DNA of 64,000 nt from RYN-133 sp963708645 (GCA_963708645.1 CAVPTA010000007.1:558001-622000), one strand, 5' to 3'. Positions 33,781 to 43,236 are shown, counted from the stretch's first letter. The notes: generated by a model from the sequence alone, not told the origin. Made by a program: numbers and translations.

Positions 33781-35817
33781 ATGACCACGACCGTGCACGA
33801 ACTGCCGCCACCGCCGCCGAGTGGCGCGTCCGGACCTGAGTGGCGCGATTCCTCGCGCCGCTCACCTCAGAGGGCGCCACTCCCCGCATTGGCGAACTGG
33901 CATCGGATCGTCCTCGGCGCATTGCTTGCCGCGACCGGAGCGCTCTACCTCCTCGGTCTGAGCGCCTCGGGCTGGGCGAACCAGTACTACTCGGCAGCTG
34001 CGCTGGCGGGCAGCAAGAGCTGGACTGCGTTCCTGTTCGGCTCGCTCGACTCGTCGAACTTCATCACGGTCGACAAGCCACCCGCGTCGCTGTGGGTGAT
34101 GGATCTGTCGGTGCGGGTGTTCGGCGAGAACTCGTGGGCACTGCTCGTGCCACAGGCGTTGATGGGAGTCGCGTCCGTCGCGCTGCTGTATGCGGCGATC
34201 AAGCGGGTCGCTTCGCCGAACGCGGCGTTGTTCGCCGGAGCAATCCTCGCGACCACTCCGGTCGCGACGTTGATGTTCCGCTTCAACAACCCGGACGCGT
34301 TGTTGGTGTTGCTCATGACCGCTGCGGCGTACGCGACCATCCGCGCGATCGAGCTGGCGCGAACGCGTTGGCTGGTGCTCGCGGGGGTGCTGTTGGGCTT
34401 CGCCTTCCTCACCAAGATGTTGCAAGGTTTCCTGATCGTTCCTGCGTTCGCGATGGCGTATCTCGTTGCGGCGCCGACCCCGGTTCGAAGACGCCTGTTG
34501 CACTTAGTCGCGGCCGGTGCGGCGATGTTCGCCGCGGCGAGCTGGTGGGTCGCGCTTGTGGCTCTGTGGCCGGCCGGGTCGCGTCCCTACATCGGCGGGT
34601 CGACCCACAACAACATTCTCGAGTTGATCTTCGGCTACAACGGCTTCGGTCGCATCACGGGATCGAGCAACAACGGCAGTGTCAGCGGCGGCACCGGCGG
34701 ATTCTCCTCCGGCCAGACCGGCTGGACGAGGCTGTTCGGCAGCGAGATGGGCACGCAGATCAGCTGGCTGCTGCCCGCGGCGTTGCTGGGCACAGCCGCG
34801 CTCGCCTGGTTGTGTGCCCGCGCGCCGCGCACCGACCGGCTCCGGGCAAGCCTGATCGTGTGGGGCGGCTGGGTGCTGTGCACCGGCGTCGTGCTGAGCT
34901 TCGCCAGCGGCATCATCCACCCCTACTACACGGTCGCGCTCGCACCTGGCATCGCCGCGGTGGTGGCGCTTGCGACGGTGACCTTGTGGCGCGCGCGGGC
35001 GAGCGAGGCGGCGCGCTGGGTGCTGGCGGTCATTGTCGCCGTGTCGGCGTGGTGGTCGTTCGACCTGCTCGGACGAGCTGACTGGGCGTCGTGGTTGAAG
35101 TGGGCCGTGGTGCTGCTCGGCGCGGCCGCGACGATCGTCGTCGTGCTGCCGCGCATGGTCGCGGCCATCGTCGCCCCGCTCGTGGCCGGGACGATGTTGC
35201 TTGCGCCGGCGGCGTATTCGCTGCAGACCGCGTCGACCGCGCACACCGGAGCACTCCCGACGGCCGGCCCGTCGAGCACGTCCGGCTTCGGCGGCTTCGG
35301 CGGTGCTCCCGGCGGCAACCCGGGTGGGGCGCGTGGCGGCTTCCCCGGCGGCGGCACGCCCCATACAGGTCCGGGGCAGCTGCCGACCGGCGGAGGTACT
35401 CGACCTGGGGGCGGGATGCCGACCCGTGGCGGCACGGGCGGCGGCATGCCCGGCGGGCTGGGCGGAGCAACGACCGTCAGCTCCGCGCTCACGGCCGCCC
35501 TGCAGGGCAATGCGTCCGCGTACCGCTGGGCTGCCGCGACGGTGAGTGCAAACACCGCGGCCTCGCTCGAACTCGCCAGCGGCCAAGCGGTGATGTCCCT
35601 CGGCGGGTTCAACGGCACCGACCCGGCAATCACGCTCGCCGAGTTCAAGACCCTCGTTCAGGCGGGCAAGGTGCACTACTTCGTCGCCGACACGCAGGGA
35701 TTCATCGGATCGACTGCGGCGAACACCTCGACTGCCTACGCCATCGAGCAATGGGTCACGGCGCACTACACGGCGACGACAGTTGGTGGGATGACGGTGT
35801 ACGACCTGTCGAAGTGA
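33781..35817 (+). CDS. ArnT/YkcB-type GT39 glycosyltransferase, second copy
   Basis: An intact 678-residue paralogue of the preceding gene, starting three bases after its stop. Catalytic-region motifs are SASGWANQYYSAAALAGSKS, NFITVDKPPASLWVMDLS and FRFNNPDALLVLLMTAAAYA; GGSTHNNILELIFGYNGFGR follows. There are about eleven helices. A Gly-rich linker (about residues 495-565, GGFGGAPGGNPGG and similar) leads to an exposed C-terminal domain (SALTAALQGNASAYRWAAAT to GGMTVYDLSK). The domain pattern is that of the YkcA/YkcB-like branch of the PMT superfamily. Together with the GT2-GtrA gene it should decorate a cell-envelope polymer or protein. Sugar and acceptor are unknown. Confidence 0.9.
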   Translation: MTTTVHELPPPPPSGASGPEWRDSSRRSPQRAPLPALANWHRIVLGALLAATGALYLLGLSASGWANQYYSAAALAGSKSWTAFLFGSLDSSNFITVDKPPASLWVMDLSVRVFGENSWALLVPQALMGVASVALLYAAIKRVASPNAALFAGAILATTPVATLMFRFNNPDALLVLLMTAAAYATIRAIELARTRWLVLAGVLLGFAFLTKMLQGFLIVPAFAMAYLVAAPTPVRRRLLHLVAAGAAMFAAASWWVALVALWPAGSRPYIGGSTHNNILELIFGYNGFGRITGSSNNGSVSGGTGGFSSGQTGWTRLFGSEMGTQISWLLPAALLGTAALAWLCARAPRTDRLRASLIVWGGWVLCTGVVLSFASGIIHPYYTVALAPGIAAVVALATVTLWRARASEAARWVLAVIVAVSAWWSFDLLGRADWASWLKWAVVLLGAAATIVVVLPRMVAAIVAPLVAGTMLLAPAAYSLQTASTAHTGALPTAGPSSTSGFGGFGGAPGGNPGGARGGFPGGGTPHTGPGQLPTGGGTRPGGGMPTRGGTGGGMPGGLGGATTVSSALTAALQGNASAYRWAAATVSANTAASLELASGQAVMSLGGFNGTDPAITLAEFKTLVQAGKVHYFVADTQGFIGSTAANTSTAYAIEQWVTAHYTATTVGGMTVYDLSK

Positions 35818-35833
35818 GCGGCAGGATGGAGGC

Positions 35834-36247
35834 GTGGGCGACACGGTCACGAGGGTTCCCGGCGATGTGCTCGTGCACTTGCGCAACGCCCGCGACCACG
35901 TCGACCGCGCCTACGCCGAACCACTCGACCTCGACGCCCTCGCCGCGATCGCCGGCGTCAGCAAGTACCACTTCCACCGACTGTTCGCCGCGACGTACGG
36001 CCTCACGCCGGCGGCCTACCTGTCGCAACGCCGCGTCGAGCGGGCGCAGGATCTGCTGCGTGCGACGAACCTCAGCGTCACGGAGGTGTGCCACGCAGTC
36101 GGCTACACCAGCCTCGGCTCGTTCAGTACCCGGTTCCGGCAGATCGTCGGCGAGACACCGAGCGAGTTCCAGACCCGCTGGGGGGCGAACGCGCCCCGCA
36201 TCCCCGGTTGCTACGTGCTGATGTGGGGACTGGCCGAACACAAATAG
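35834..36247 (+). CDS. AraC-family transcriptional regulator, HTH-only
   Basis: A 137-residue protein consisting almost only of the double helix-turn-helix of the AraC family: LDLDALAAIAGVSKYHFHRL and GLTPAAYLSQRRVERAQDLL, then SVTEVCHAVGYTSLGSFSTR and FRQIVGETPSEFQ. No separate ligand-binding domain is present beyond a short C-terminal tail. The GTG at 35834 is the start. The VOC-family gene follows after 70 bases on the same strand. AraC/VOC neighbours are a frequent actinobacterial pair, so it may control that gene. Confidence 0.9.
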   Translation: MGDTVTRVPGDVLVHLRNARDHVDRAYAEPLDLDALAAIAGVSKYHFHRLFAATYGLTPAAYLSQRRVERAQDLLRATNLSVTEVCHAVGYTSLGSFSTRFRQIVGETPSEFQTRWGANAPRIPGCYVLMWGLAEHK

Positions 36248-36317
36248 CCGCCGGCTAACCGGCAGCTCCGCAAGATAGAAGAAGCGCACGATCGATGCCG
36301 CTGCCTAGCCTTGCTGC

Positions 36318-36761
36318 ATGCTGACCAACGTTTCCATCACCAGTGTTTTCGTCAAGGACGTCGACGAGGCCAAGAAGTTCTACACCGAGGTCCTGGGCCT
36401 CGAGGCCAAGGACGACATCACGATCGCCAACGGCTACCGGTGGTGCACCGTCGTGCATCCGAACCAGCCCGAACTGCAGATCACACTCAGCGTTCCCGGG
36501 CCGCCACACTCACCCGAGATGGTCGATGCCATCAATCGCGCGCTCGACAGCGGCGGCATGAACGGCCTCGGCTTCGCCGTCGACGACTGCCGCAAGACCG
36601 CCGAAGACCTCAAGAGCAAGGGCGTGTTCTTCATCCAGGACCCGGCCGAGCGGCCTTACGGCATCGAGGCCGTGTGCCGCGACAACTCCGGCAATTGGAT
36701 GGTGCTCGTCGAGGAACGCGAGTTCGACCCGGCCGCGATGGCTCAGTTCAACCCGGCGTAG
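36318..36761 (+). CDS. VOC (glyoxalase/dioxygenase)-family protein
   Basis: A 147-residue single-chain VOC protein with two beta-alpha-beta-beta-beta modules: ITSVFVKDVDEAKKFYTEVL with GLEAKDDITIANGYRWCTVV, and MNGLGFAVDDCRKTAEDLKS with IEAVCRDNSGNWMVLVEE. The closing Glu in MVLVEE is the usual metal ligand. The first His position is not obvious, so metal binding is uncertain. Likely roles are glyoxalase-like detoxification or antibiotic binding. Its 3' end overlaps the convergent ccsB gene by 19 bases. Confidence 0.85.
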   Translation: MLTNVSITSVFVKDVDEAKKFYTEVLGLEAKDDITIANGYRWCTVVHPNQPELQITLSVPGPPHSPEMVDAINRALDSGGMNGLGFAVDDCRKTAEDLKSKGVFFIQDPAERPYGIEAVCRDNSGNWMVLVEEREFDPAAMAQFNPA

Positions 36762-37756
36762 GAGTGCAGCCCCGACACCACGATGTTCACGACCAGGAAG
36801 TTGAAGGTGATCGCGCCGAAGCCGAGCAGGTTGATCCAGGCTGCGGCGCGGCCCTTCCACCCCGCGGTCGCGCGGGCGTGCAGGTAGCACGCGTAGACGA
36901 CCCAGACGATGAACGCCCAGGTCTCTTTGGGGTCCCAGCCCCAGTAGCGTCCCCAGGCCGCCTCGGCCCAGATCGCGCCGCAGATGATCGCGACGGTGTA
37001 GAGCGGGAACGCGAACGCCACGATGCGGTACGCCGACTTGTCGAGCGTCTGCGCCGACGGCAGGCGAGCAGCGAGGTTGCCGACCGCGCCGGGACGGTAG
37101 TTCTCGCGCTTCGAGAGCCGATCGTGGCGCTGCTTGATCAAGTAGAAAACTGTCAGGACCGCGCTCGTCATGAGCGCGCCCTCGCCGATCGACACGAGCG
37201 TGACGTGGATCGCGAGCCAATACGACTGCAGCGCCGGCACCAGTGGCTGAGCGCGTGAGTACAGCACCGTCCCGGCGAGGAACATGAGCAACACGACCGG
37301 CAGCAGGATGAACCCGCCCAGATGCCTGATCGCGGGTGCCTTCCACAGCACTGCCAGGAACGCCACCACACCGATCGCGCCCGCGACCGATGCGAACTCG
37401 TACATGTTGCTCCACGGCACCGCGTCGACAGCCAGGCCGCGGATCGCGATCGAGACGCCGTGCAGCACCAGGCCGAGCACAGTGAGCGCGACCGCTGCGC
37501 GGCCGGCTCTGTCGGCGAAGGTGCGCTTGGCCGGCGCAGGCGCCGTCGTGCCGGGCGGTGGCTCGGCGACCGGCGGGCCACCGGCGCCGACGAGCGTGCG
37601 GGCCGGCTCTGCCACCGGCGAGGTCGCGGCAATGCGCCCCTTGCGGCCGAACGAGTACTCGGCTGTGTAGCTGACCGCGGCGAGTGCGTAGACCGAGATC
37701 GCCGTCGTGAAGAAGGTGTCGGACAGGTGGGCCATCGAGCCGTTGATTCCTGCCAT
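36743..37756 (-). CDS. ccsB: Cytochrome c biogenesis protein CcsB (CcsA/ResC family)
   Basis: A 337-residue membrane protein of the system II haem lyase. The Trp-rich haem-handling motif is WGWDPKETWAFIVWVVYACY near the C-terminus. Conserved His residues lie in GLVLHGVSIAIRG, YWLAIHVTLVSIGEGAL and YACYLHARAT. About eight helices are visible, plus a Pro/Ala linker (about residues 45-80). With ResB it moves haem outward and joins it to CxxCH apocytochromes. It is last of the resA-ccdA-resB-ccsB operon, its ATG four bases from the resB stop. Confidence 0.93.
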   Translation of the reverse strand: MAGINGSMAHLSDTFFTTAISVYALAAVSYTAEYSFGRKGRIAATSPVAEPARTLVGAGGPPVAEPPPGTTAPAPAKRTFADRAGRAAVALTVLGLVLHGVSIAIRGLAVDAVPWSNMYEFASVAGAIGVVAFLAVLWKAPAIRHLGGFILLPVVLLMFLAGTVLYSRAQPLVPALQSYWLAIHVTLVSIGEGALMTSAVLTVFYLIKQRHDRLSKRENYRPGAVGNLAARLPSAQTLDKSAYRIVAFAFPLYTVAIICGAIWAEAAWGRYWGWDPKETWAFIVWVVYACYLHARATAGWKGRAAAWINLLGFGAITFNFLVVNIVVSGLHSYAGLN

Positions 37757-37759
37757 CGC

Positions 37760-39308
37760 CTACTCCCTTCCCACCGGGACGAGCTGTTCCTGCGCCGGCC
37801 GTCCAGCCGCCCGCAGCCGGTCGAGCAGGGCCGCGAACTCGGTCGTGAAGTTGCCGGAGTCGCTGCGGGCCAACCCGCCTACGGAAACTACGGTAAGCGA
37901 TTCGCCCGCAGCGTCCGACGACGGGGTCAGCCGCAGCCACACTCGCCGACGGCGCACACCGAGAGAGCCAAGCAGTCCCACAACCATTGCACCGGCCGAC
38001 CACAGCAGCCAGCCCTGGGCCGGGTCGTGTGACACCTGGATCGATATCCACGGCAGCCACCCGTCGAAACGCACACGCACTCCGCCGGTGAGCTCGGCCG
38101 TCTTGCCGATCCGCAGGTTCACGGCGCCGATCCTCGTCATCTTGGACGTGTCGAGGCTGAAGACCGACTGCGCGAGCCCGCGGTAGTTCAGATCGCCCTT
38201 GAACACGAAGATGCCGAGAACGGGGTTGTGCACGCGCGGCGAGATCGGACGTGACGACGTTGCCTTCGAACGCCGGGGTCGGCGCGAACAGACCACGAAC
38301 GCCGATGTCCTGTTTCGCGCCAGGCTTGCCCTGCTCCTTGAACACGCCTTCGGACAGCAGCGTCGAGCCGTTGGTGGAGATGAACGGCTGTGTGTCGTGC
38401 ACGATCGAGCCATCGGGCATCGTGAACGTCAATTCTGGCGCGAACCCGTGGTTGATCAGGTAGACGCGGTCGCCGCCGATGCGCAACGGATGGTTGACCG
38501 ACAGCGATGCGTGCTCTTCCGGCGAGTCGAGGGTCGGTCGGTAGGTCAGGTCGGCGCGGAACTCGATGGGCTCGTTGTCACTCGTGTACTTGGCGACGAA
38601 CTTCGTCACCTTGTCGATGCAGAACGGCGCGGGCGAGACCTTGCCCTCGGCGGCGAAACGGCCTGGCTTCCAGTTGTCGTAACTGTTGATGGTGTTGCAG
38701 AAGCCGCGGCCCTGCACAACGATCTTCTGGCCCTCGTAGCTGTAGAGCCGTCCGACCGCAACGAGGACGAGCGAAACCAACAGCGCGATGTGGAAGATCA
38801 GGTTTCCGGTTTCTCGGCTGTAGCCCTTCTCGGCCGACAGCGTGATCGCCCCGGACGTTTCGGATCGTCGCTCGACCCGCCACCGCCGACCGAGCGTCGC
38901 CCGCGCCGTCGCCGCGTACTCGGCGGGCTCGCCCACGGTGTCGAACGATCCCGATTCGGGCAGCCGCTCGAGGTTGCGGGGGGCGGGCAGCGGCTTGCGG
39001 GCAACGGCGCGCGCGTGCACGCGGATGCGCGGCACGAGACAGCCGGCGAGCGACACGAACAGCAGTAGATAGATCGCCGCGAACCACACCGAGCCGAACA
39101 CGTCGAACATGCCGAGCGCGTTGAGCACCTCGCCCCACGAGCCGTGCGAGTCGATGTAGGCGCGGACGTTGTCCGGGTTGAGCGGGCTCTGCGGCAACAA
39201 CGAGCCCGGCACCGCCGCGACCGCGAGCAGGAACAGCAGGATGAGCGCCGTGCGCATGCTCGTCAGCCGCCGCCACACGCGCAGCACGATTCGCCAGGCC
39301 CGGTTCAC
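37760..39308 (-). CDS. resB: Cytochrome c biogenesis protein ResB/Ccs1, frameshifted once
   Basis: About 516 residues. The N-terminal helices are SMRTALILLFLLAVAAVPGS and FGSVWFAAIYLLLFVSLAGC, with conserved LLPQSPLNPDNVRAYIDSHG. A large exposed domain follows (GRGFCNTINSYDNWKPGRF; HASLSVNHPLRIGGDRVYLI). The frame shifts once near 38238 (VVTSD then ISPRVHNPVLGIFVFKGDLN). The C-terminal helix is WLLWSAGAMVVGLLGSLG and the stop is at 37760. The GTG start at 39308 overlaps the ccdA stop. The long 1032-residue open frame in this area results from the shift running on antisense to ccsB. Confidence 0.9.
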
Positions 39309-40060
39309 ACTGATATCCCGGAGGTCGGGTCGATGTGCGAGCGCAGCACGTTGATCAGGTGGTCCCAGGCGCCGGTCACGAGCATGACGCCGATCGCGAT
39401 GAGCAGCACTCCGCCGATGCCGCTGATGGCTCGCCGGTGGCGTCGCACGAAGCTCAGCGCCGAAGCGACCCAGCCGAAACCGAGCGCAACGAGCACGAAG
39501 GGGATGCCGAGGCCCAGGCAGTAGAACACCATCAGGAAGGCGCCACGTCCCGCCGTGCCCTGGACGGCCGACAGTGTGTAGACCGCGCTGAACGTCGGCG
39601 TGAGACACGGCGTCCAGGCAAGCCCGAAGGTCGCGCCGAGAAGAGGTGCACCGACGAGCCCTGGCTGTGGCAGTCGGTGAAACTTGAACTCACGCTGCAG
39701 CAGGCCGATGCCGCCGAGAAACACGACACCGAGCACGATCGTGACGACACCCATGACGCGTTCGAGCGCCTCGCGGTGGTCGCTGATCGCCGCGCCGAAC
39801 TGACCGAACAGCACGCCCTGCAGCACGAAGATCGCGCTGAAGCCGAGCACGAACAGCACCGATCCGAGTGCCATGCGCCGCTGGCTCGGCTTCGCGCCGT
39901 CCCCCGACAGGCCGGCGACATAGGACAGGTAGCCGGGCACCAGCGGCAGCACGCACGGCGACAGAAAGCCGATCAGCCCGACCAATGCCGCGACGGCAGC
40001 GGCGAACAACAGCGGACCGGATTGGACCGCGTGTGTGAAGCCGTTCTCGGCGAGACCCAC
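39305..40060 (-). CDS. ccdA: Thiol-disulfide electron transporter CcdA
   Basis: A 251-residue, six-helix DsbD/CcdA-family protein. The redox Cys pair lies in FLSPCVLPLVPGYLSYVAGL (helix 1) and AWTPCLTPTFSAVYTL (helix 4). It carries reducing equivalents from cytosolic thioredoxin to the outer-face ResA so that apocytochrome c cysteines stay reduced. The GTG at 40060 follows the resA stop by six bases, and its own stop overlaps resB. Confidence 0.94.
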   Translation of the reverse strand: MGLAENGFTHAVQSGPLLFAAAVAALVGLIGFLSPCVLPLVPGYLSYVAGLSGDGAKPSQRRMALGSVLFVLGFSAIFVLQGVLFGQFGAAISDHREALERVMGVVTIVLGVVFLGGIGLLQREFKFHRLPQPGLVGAPLLGATFGLAWTPCLTPTFSAVYTLSAVQGTAGRGAFLMVFYCLGLGIPFVLVALGFGWVASALSFVRRHRRAISGIGGVLLIAIGVMLVTGAWDHLINVLRSHIDPTSGISV

Positions 40061-40066
40061 GTGTTG

Positions 40067-40636
40067 TCAGTCCCCGGCGGTGAGCCGGTTGAGCATCGGC
40101 TCGAGATCCTTCGGCGTCAGCGGGCCGACGTACACACCGGCGACCCGGTGCTGCTTGTCGAGCAACACGGTGAACGGCGTGGCCTGCACTCGGATGTTGC
40201 CCATCCGCAGCGCGGTCTCGCCGTTCTCGTCGTAGATCATCGGGTACTCGACGTGGTTGTCCTTGACGAACGACTTCGGTGCGTCGCGCGAACCCTCTTT
40301 GATGTCGATGCCGACGAACGTGACGCCCTTGTTCTTGTAAGCCTGGTAGACGCTCTCGAGTTGTGGTGTCTCGATGACGCAGGGCGGGCACCAGGTGCCC
40401 CAGAAGTTCACGACGACCGCTTTACCGTCGTAGGCGGCCAGCTTGTAGGTGCCGCTGCTCAGTAGCGAGCCGCCGAAGTCGGGGACGGGCTTGCGGTCCT
40501 TGACCGGGATCAGCGAGCCGACCTGCTGGGCTCCGCTGTAGGTGTAGTCGCCGCTGCCGCCCGAGCTGCCCGAGCATGCGGACAGCGCGAACGTCGCGGC
40601 GGCGACGGCCACGAGTGCTTTGACCGGCGTTCTCAT
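40067..40636 (-). CDS. resA: ResA/TlpA-type thioredoxin-like lipoprotein
   Basis: A 189-residue lipoprotein. The signal peptide MRTPVKALVAVAAATFALSA ends in the lipobox LSAC with Cys21. The thioredoxin-fold active site is FWGTWCPPCVIETP (Cys83 and Cys86). FVGIDIKEGSRDAPKSFV and YPMIYDENGETALRMG follow, then the cis-Pro region QATPFTVLLD. It reduces disulfides of apocytochrome c on the outer face for haem attachment. It is first gene of the four-gene maturation operon, 69 bases after the phosphatase stop. Confidence 0.92.
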   Translation of the reverse strand: MRTPVKALVAVAAATFALSACSGSSGGSGDYTYSGAQQVGSLIPVKDRKPVPDFGGSLLSSGTYKLAAYDGKAVVVNFWGTWCPPCVIETPQLESVYQAYKNKGVTFVGIDIKEGSRDAPKSFVKDNHVEYPMIYDENGETALRMGNIRVQATPFTVLLDKQHRVAGVYVGPLTPKDLEPMLNRLTAGD

Positions 40637-40705
40637 CGCCGTCCAGTGTGCGTTACCCGCCTGTGGGCGCGGAATCGCGGGGGTTGCGAGTGTGACGGCG
40701 AAGGC

Positions 40706-41344
40706 TCAGGCGCCTGCGCCGCGCCCGGCCGGCAGCACCCCGGCCGCTGGTTCGGCGTACTCGACTCCGACGACGATCTCGCCGTCGAAGACCAGCGTCG
40801 TGACCGAGGCCAGGCTGCACTGCCGGTTGCGCGGGTCGTGGAACAGACGCAGCCCTTCGGCCCGGCGACGCGCGGCGACGATCGGCAACTGATGGCTGAC
40901 GCACACAGCCTCGAGGCCGGTGCCGTCGACGCGGCGACGCGCTGCACGGGCGGCAGCGAGCACGCGGGCGGCGACCTGGGCGTACGGCTCACCCCAACTC
41001 GGACGCAGCGGGTTGCGGAAGTACTTCCAGTTCGAGACATCGGTGAACAGACCCTTGCCGCCGGCGACGTGGCGTCCCTCGAGCTCGTTGGCGGCCTCGA
41101 TGAGGCGGTCGTCGAGCTCGACCCGCGCTCCGGTGAGCGCCGCGAGCGGAGCGGCGGTCTGCTGGGCTCGCTCGAGCGGCGAGGACACGAGATGGCCGAT
41201 CGGACGCTGGGCGAGGAACTGCGCCGCCACCTCCGCCTGCGCGACGCCGAGATCGGACAGGTGGAAACCCGGCAACCGTCCGTACAGCACGTGGTCGGGG
41301 TTGTGGACCTCGCCGTGGCGGAGCAGGTGGACGGCTGTGGTCAT
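40706..41344 (-). CDS. Histidine phosphatase (phosphoglycerate mutase-like)
   Basis: A 212-residue branch-1 histidine phosphatase. The phospho-His motif is VHLLRHGEVHNPD (RHGE at about residues 9-12), SSPLERAQQTA holds the conserved Arg, and the distal His lies in AVCVSHQLPIVAARRR. The substrate is unknown. The mycobacterial gene in the same place upstream of resA is also annotated only as a phosphoglycerate-mutase-like protein. The ATG at 41344 overlaps the stop of the MFS gene. Confidence 0.9.
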   Translation of the reverse strand: MTTAVHLLRHGEVHNPDHVLYGRLPGFHLSDLGVAQAEVAAQFLAQRPIGHLVSSPLERAQQTAAPLAALTGARVELDDRLIEAANELEGRHVAGGKGLFTDVSNWKYFRNPLRPSWGEPYAQVAARVLAAARAARRRVDGTGLEAVCVSHQLPIVAARRRAEGLRLFHDPRNRQCSLASVTTLVFDGEIVVGVEYAEPAAGVLPAGRGAGA

Positions 41345-42627
41345 GGCGCTGATCCTGCCAAACCCGGCAGGTCACGCTGCCGGGCGACCGGGCTCGCCAG
41401 GATCGCAAGCGTGGTCGCGACGTGGACGGCGACCATGATCACCACTGTTGCGCGGAGCCCGATCGTGGCGCCGAGCCAGCCCGCGCACAGTGCCGCGAGG
41501 GGCATCGTCCCGAAGTTGACGATCTGAGTAGCGGTCACTGCGCGGGCCTGGAGCTCGGACGGCACGTAGCGCATCCGCCAGCCGCCCTTGATGACATTCC
41601 CGGCGACGACGCCGAACCCCACCGCGGGCAGCGCGATCACGGCGAACAACACCGACCAGCCGGGTTGGACGAGACCGAGCAGCAGCGTCGGCAGACCGCT
41701 GGCCAAGCCGAACCACACCGACGCCCGCGCCGTGCCGAACCGACGTGCTGCCGGAGCCGCCACGGCCGCACCGACGAGACCGCCCGCGCCGTCGATGGCG
41801 AACAGCACGCCAATCTGTGTTGCGGTCAGGCCCCCGTCGTTGACGAGGTAGAGGACGAGCACGGCCTGGTAGCCGGTCAACCCGAAGTTCGAGATGCCGC
41901 CGAGCACCGTGAACAGGCGCATCAACCCATCCGAGTACACGAAGCGCAAGCCGTCCTTGACCCGCTCGGCGATGGGCGCGGGCTTCGGCGAGGTGCGGGG
42001 GTCGGGTCGGAGCCGGATTCGCCACAGGCAGATTGCGGACACGAGGAAGCTGACGGCGTCGAGGAACACGCCGGTGGCCGCGCCGAGCGCACCGGCAAGC
42101 CAGCCGCCGACACCCTGGCCGACGACGTTGCTCGCTGACTCGGCGCCGTACATCCGCGCGTTGGCTTCGGTGAGTTGCTCGGGTGCCACGACCCGGTTGA
42201 CGAGGGCGGGGTACGCAGCGCGGAAGAACACCGAGCACGTGCCGTTGACGAGCGCGACCGCGAACAGCTGCATGAGTGTGAGCCGGCCCGCCCACCAGCC
42301 AAGCGGCACCGTCGCCAGACTGAAGGCGCTGACGAGATCGGCCGCGATCATCACCGCGCGCGGCGAGAGCGCATCGACCATCGCGCCCGCGGGCAGGCCG
42401 ATGAGCAGCCACGGCACCCACGCCGCGGCGGTCAGCAGGCCCATCCACCATGCGGTGGCGTGCAGATCGAGGACGGCGAGCAGCGGAATCAGGATCGCCG
42501 ACGTCGCGCCGCCGAGGACGCTGACGCCCTCGCCGAACCACAGCGTCATGAAGGCGCGCTGGCGGTGCAGCGCCACTACAGCCGTCGTCCGCGTTTCGGA
42601 ACGAGTCGCCTCGAGGGCGGCGGTCAC
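41341..42627 (-). CDS. MFS transporter
   Basis: A 428-residue, twelve-helix major facilitator of the MFS_3/enterobactin-exporter-like group (WFGEGVSVLGGATSAILIPL at the start; LIGLPAGAMVDALSPRAVMI is the loop 2-3 signature G-x-x-x-D-x-x-x-R; LTEANARMYGAESASNVVGQ is typical of this subgroup). It is probably a drug or small-molecule exporter. The GTG at 42627 overlaps the stop of the ArsR-type gene, so the regulator and transporter form an operon, presumably repressed by that regulator. Confidence 0.9.
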   Translation of the reverse strand: MTAALEATRSETRTTAVVALHRQRAFMTLWFGEGVSVLGGATSAILIPLLAVLDLHATAWWMGLLTAAAWVPWLLIGLPAGAMVDALSPRAVMIAADLVSAFSLATVPLGWWAGRLTLMQLFAVALVNGTCSVFFRAAYPALVNRVVAPEQLTEANARMYGAESASNVVGQGVGGWLAGALGAATGVFLDAVSFLVSAICLWRIRLRPDPRTSPKPAPIAERVKDGLRFVYSDGLMRLFTVLGGISNFGLTGYQAVLVLYLVNDGGLTATQIGVLFAIDGAGGLVGAAVAAPAARRFGTARASVWFGLASGLPTLLLGLVQPGWSVLFAVIALPAVGFGVVAGNVIKGGWRMRYVPSELQARAVTATQIVNFGTMPLAALCAGWLGATIGLRATVVIMVAVHVATTLAILASPVARQRDLPGLAGSAP

Positions 42628-43199
42628 GGCTGTGCCGGGAAGCCCCGCGCGAAGGCGTACACCGATTCGCGCTCCTGGCCGTCGTCCGGGATCTCACGAC
42701 GGCGCCACCGGTTGAACAGCGTCACCATCTCAGCACTGAACTCGCGCAGTTCGGCGGGCGTCAGCTTCAGCCAGCCGGACGTCGCGAACGAGACATCACC
42801 CCACTCGCCGGCGCCTTCATGGTTGTCGAGCCAGTCGCGCGCCCGGTCGAACTGCCGGTTCAGCTGCAGCGACTCGGCGGCCAGCGACGCGGTGTAGGCC
42901 GCTGTGTCGTCGCGAACGTCCGATCGCGACCACTGCCAGCCGACCGAGACCAGGCGCCACCACCGCTCACGCCGGTCGCGGGCGAGTTCTGGCGCCTCTT
43001 CGACCAACCCCGCGGCGGCGAGCACCTTCAGGTGGTGACTCGCGCTCCCGACCGCCTGGCCCGTGCGCGTGGCCAGGGCCGAGGCGGTCGACGGGCCGTC
43101 GACCTGCAGCGCGTCCAGGATGCGGGCGCGGAACGGATTGGCCAGCGCGGACAGGGCAACGGCGTCCTTGATGGTGCGGACGGTGGGGTCCTTCGGCAT
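42624..43199 (-). CDS. ArsR-type winged-helix regulator
   Basis: A 191-residue protein with an N-terminal winged helix (VALSALANPFRARILDALQ, STASALATRTGQAVGSASHH, LKVLAAAGLVEEAPE) and a C-terminal half of about 100 residues with no recognised domain (SLAAESLQLNRQFDRARDWL). Members of this group regulate adjacent MFS genes. The ATG at 43199 lacks a clear Shine-Dalgarno; an in-frame upstream extension has no family similarity. An inverted repeat 16 bases upstream is a good candidate operator. It is divergent from the mycothiol-type isomerase gene. Confidence 0.88.
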   Translation of the reverse strand: MPKDPTVRTIKDAVALSALANPFRARILDALQVDGPSTASALATRTGQAVGSASHHLKVLAAAGLVEEAPELARDRRERWWRLVSVGWQWSRSDVRDDTAAYTASLAAESLQLNRQFDRARDWLDNHEGAGEWGDVSFATSGWLKLTPAELREFSAEMVTLFNRWRRREIPDDGQERESVYAFARGFPAQP

Positions 43200-43214
43200 A
43201 CCCACAACGAGTAG

Positions 43215-43236
43215 TTGCACAACAATTCTTGTGCAA
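43215..43236. promoter_or_regulatory. Inverted repeat, probable ArsR-type operator
   Basis: TTGCACAA-CAATTC-TTGTGCAA is a perfect inverted repeat with eight-base arms in the divergent gap between the ArsR-type gene (start 43199) and the mycothiol-type gene (start 43284). A second, offset dyad (AACAATT at 43221-43227 with AATTGTT at 43235-43241) overlaps it. The local AT-richness stands out from the surrounding high-GC DNA. It is well placed for autoregulation of the ArsR-MFS operon. Confidence 0.62.

Noticed and set aside
36510..39608. A 1032-codon minus-strand open frame over resB, ccsB and the VOC gene
   Set aside because: It holds the N-terminal two-thirds of ResB, then a shadow frame after the indel near 38238. 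It is not a giant fusion.
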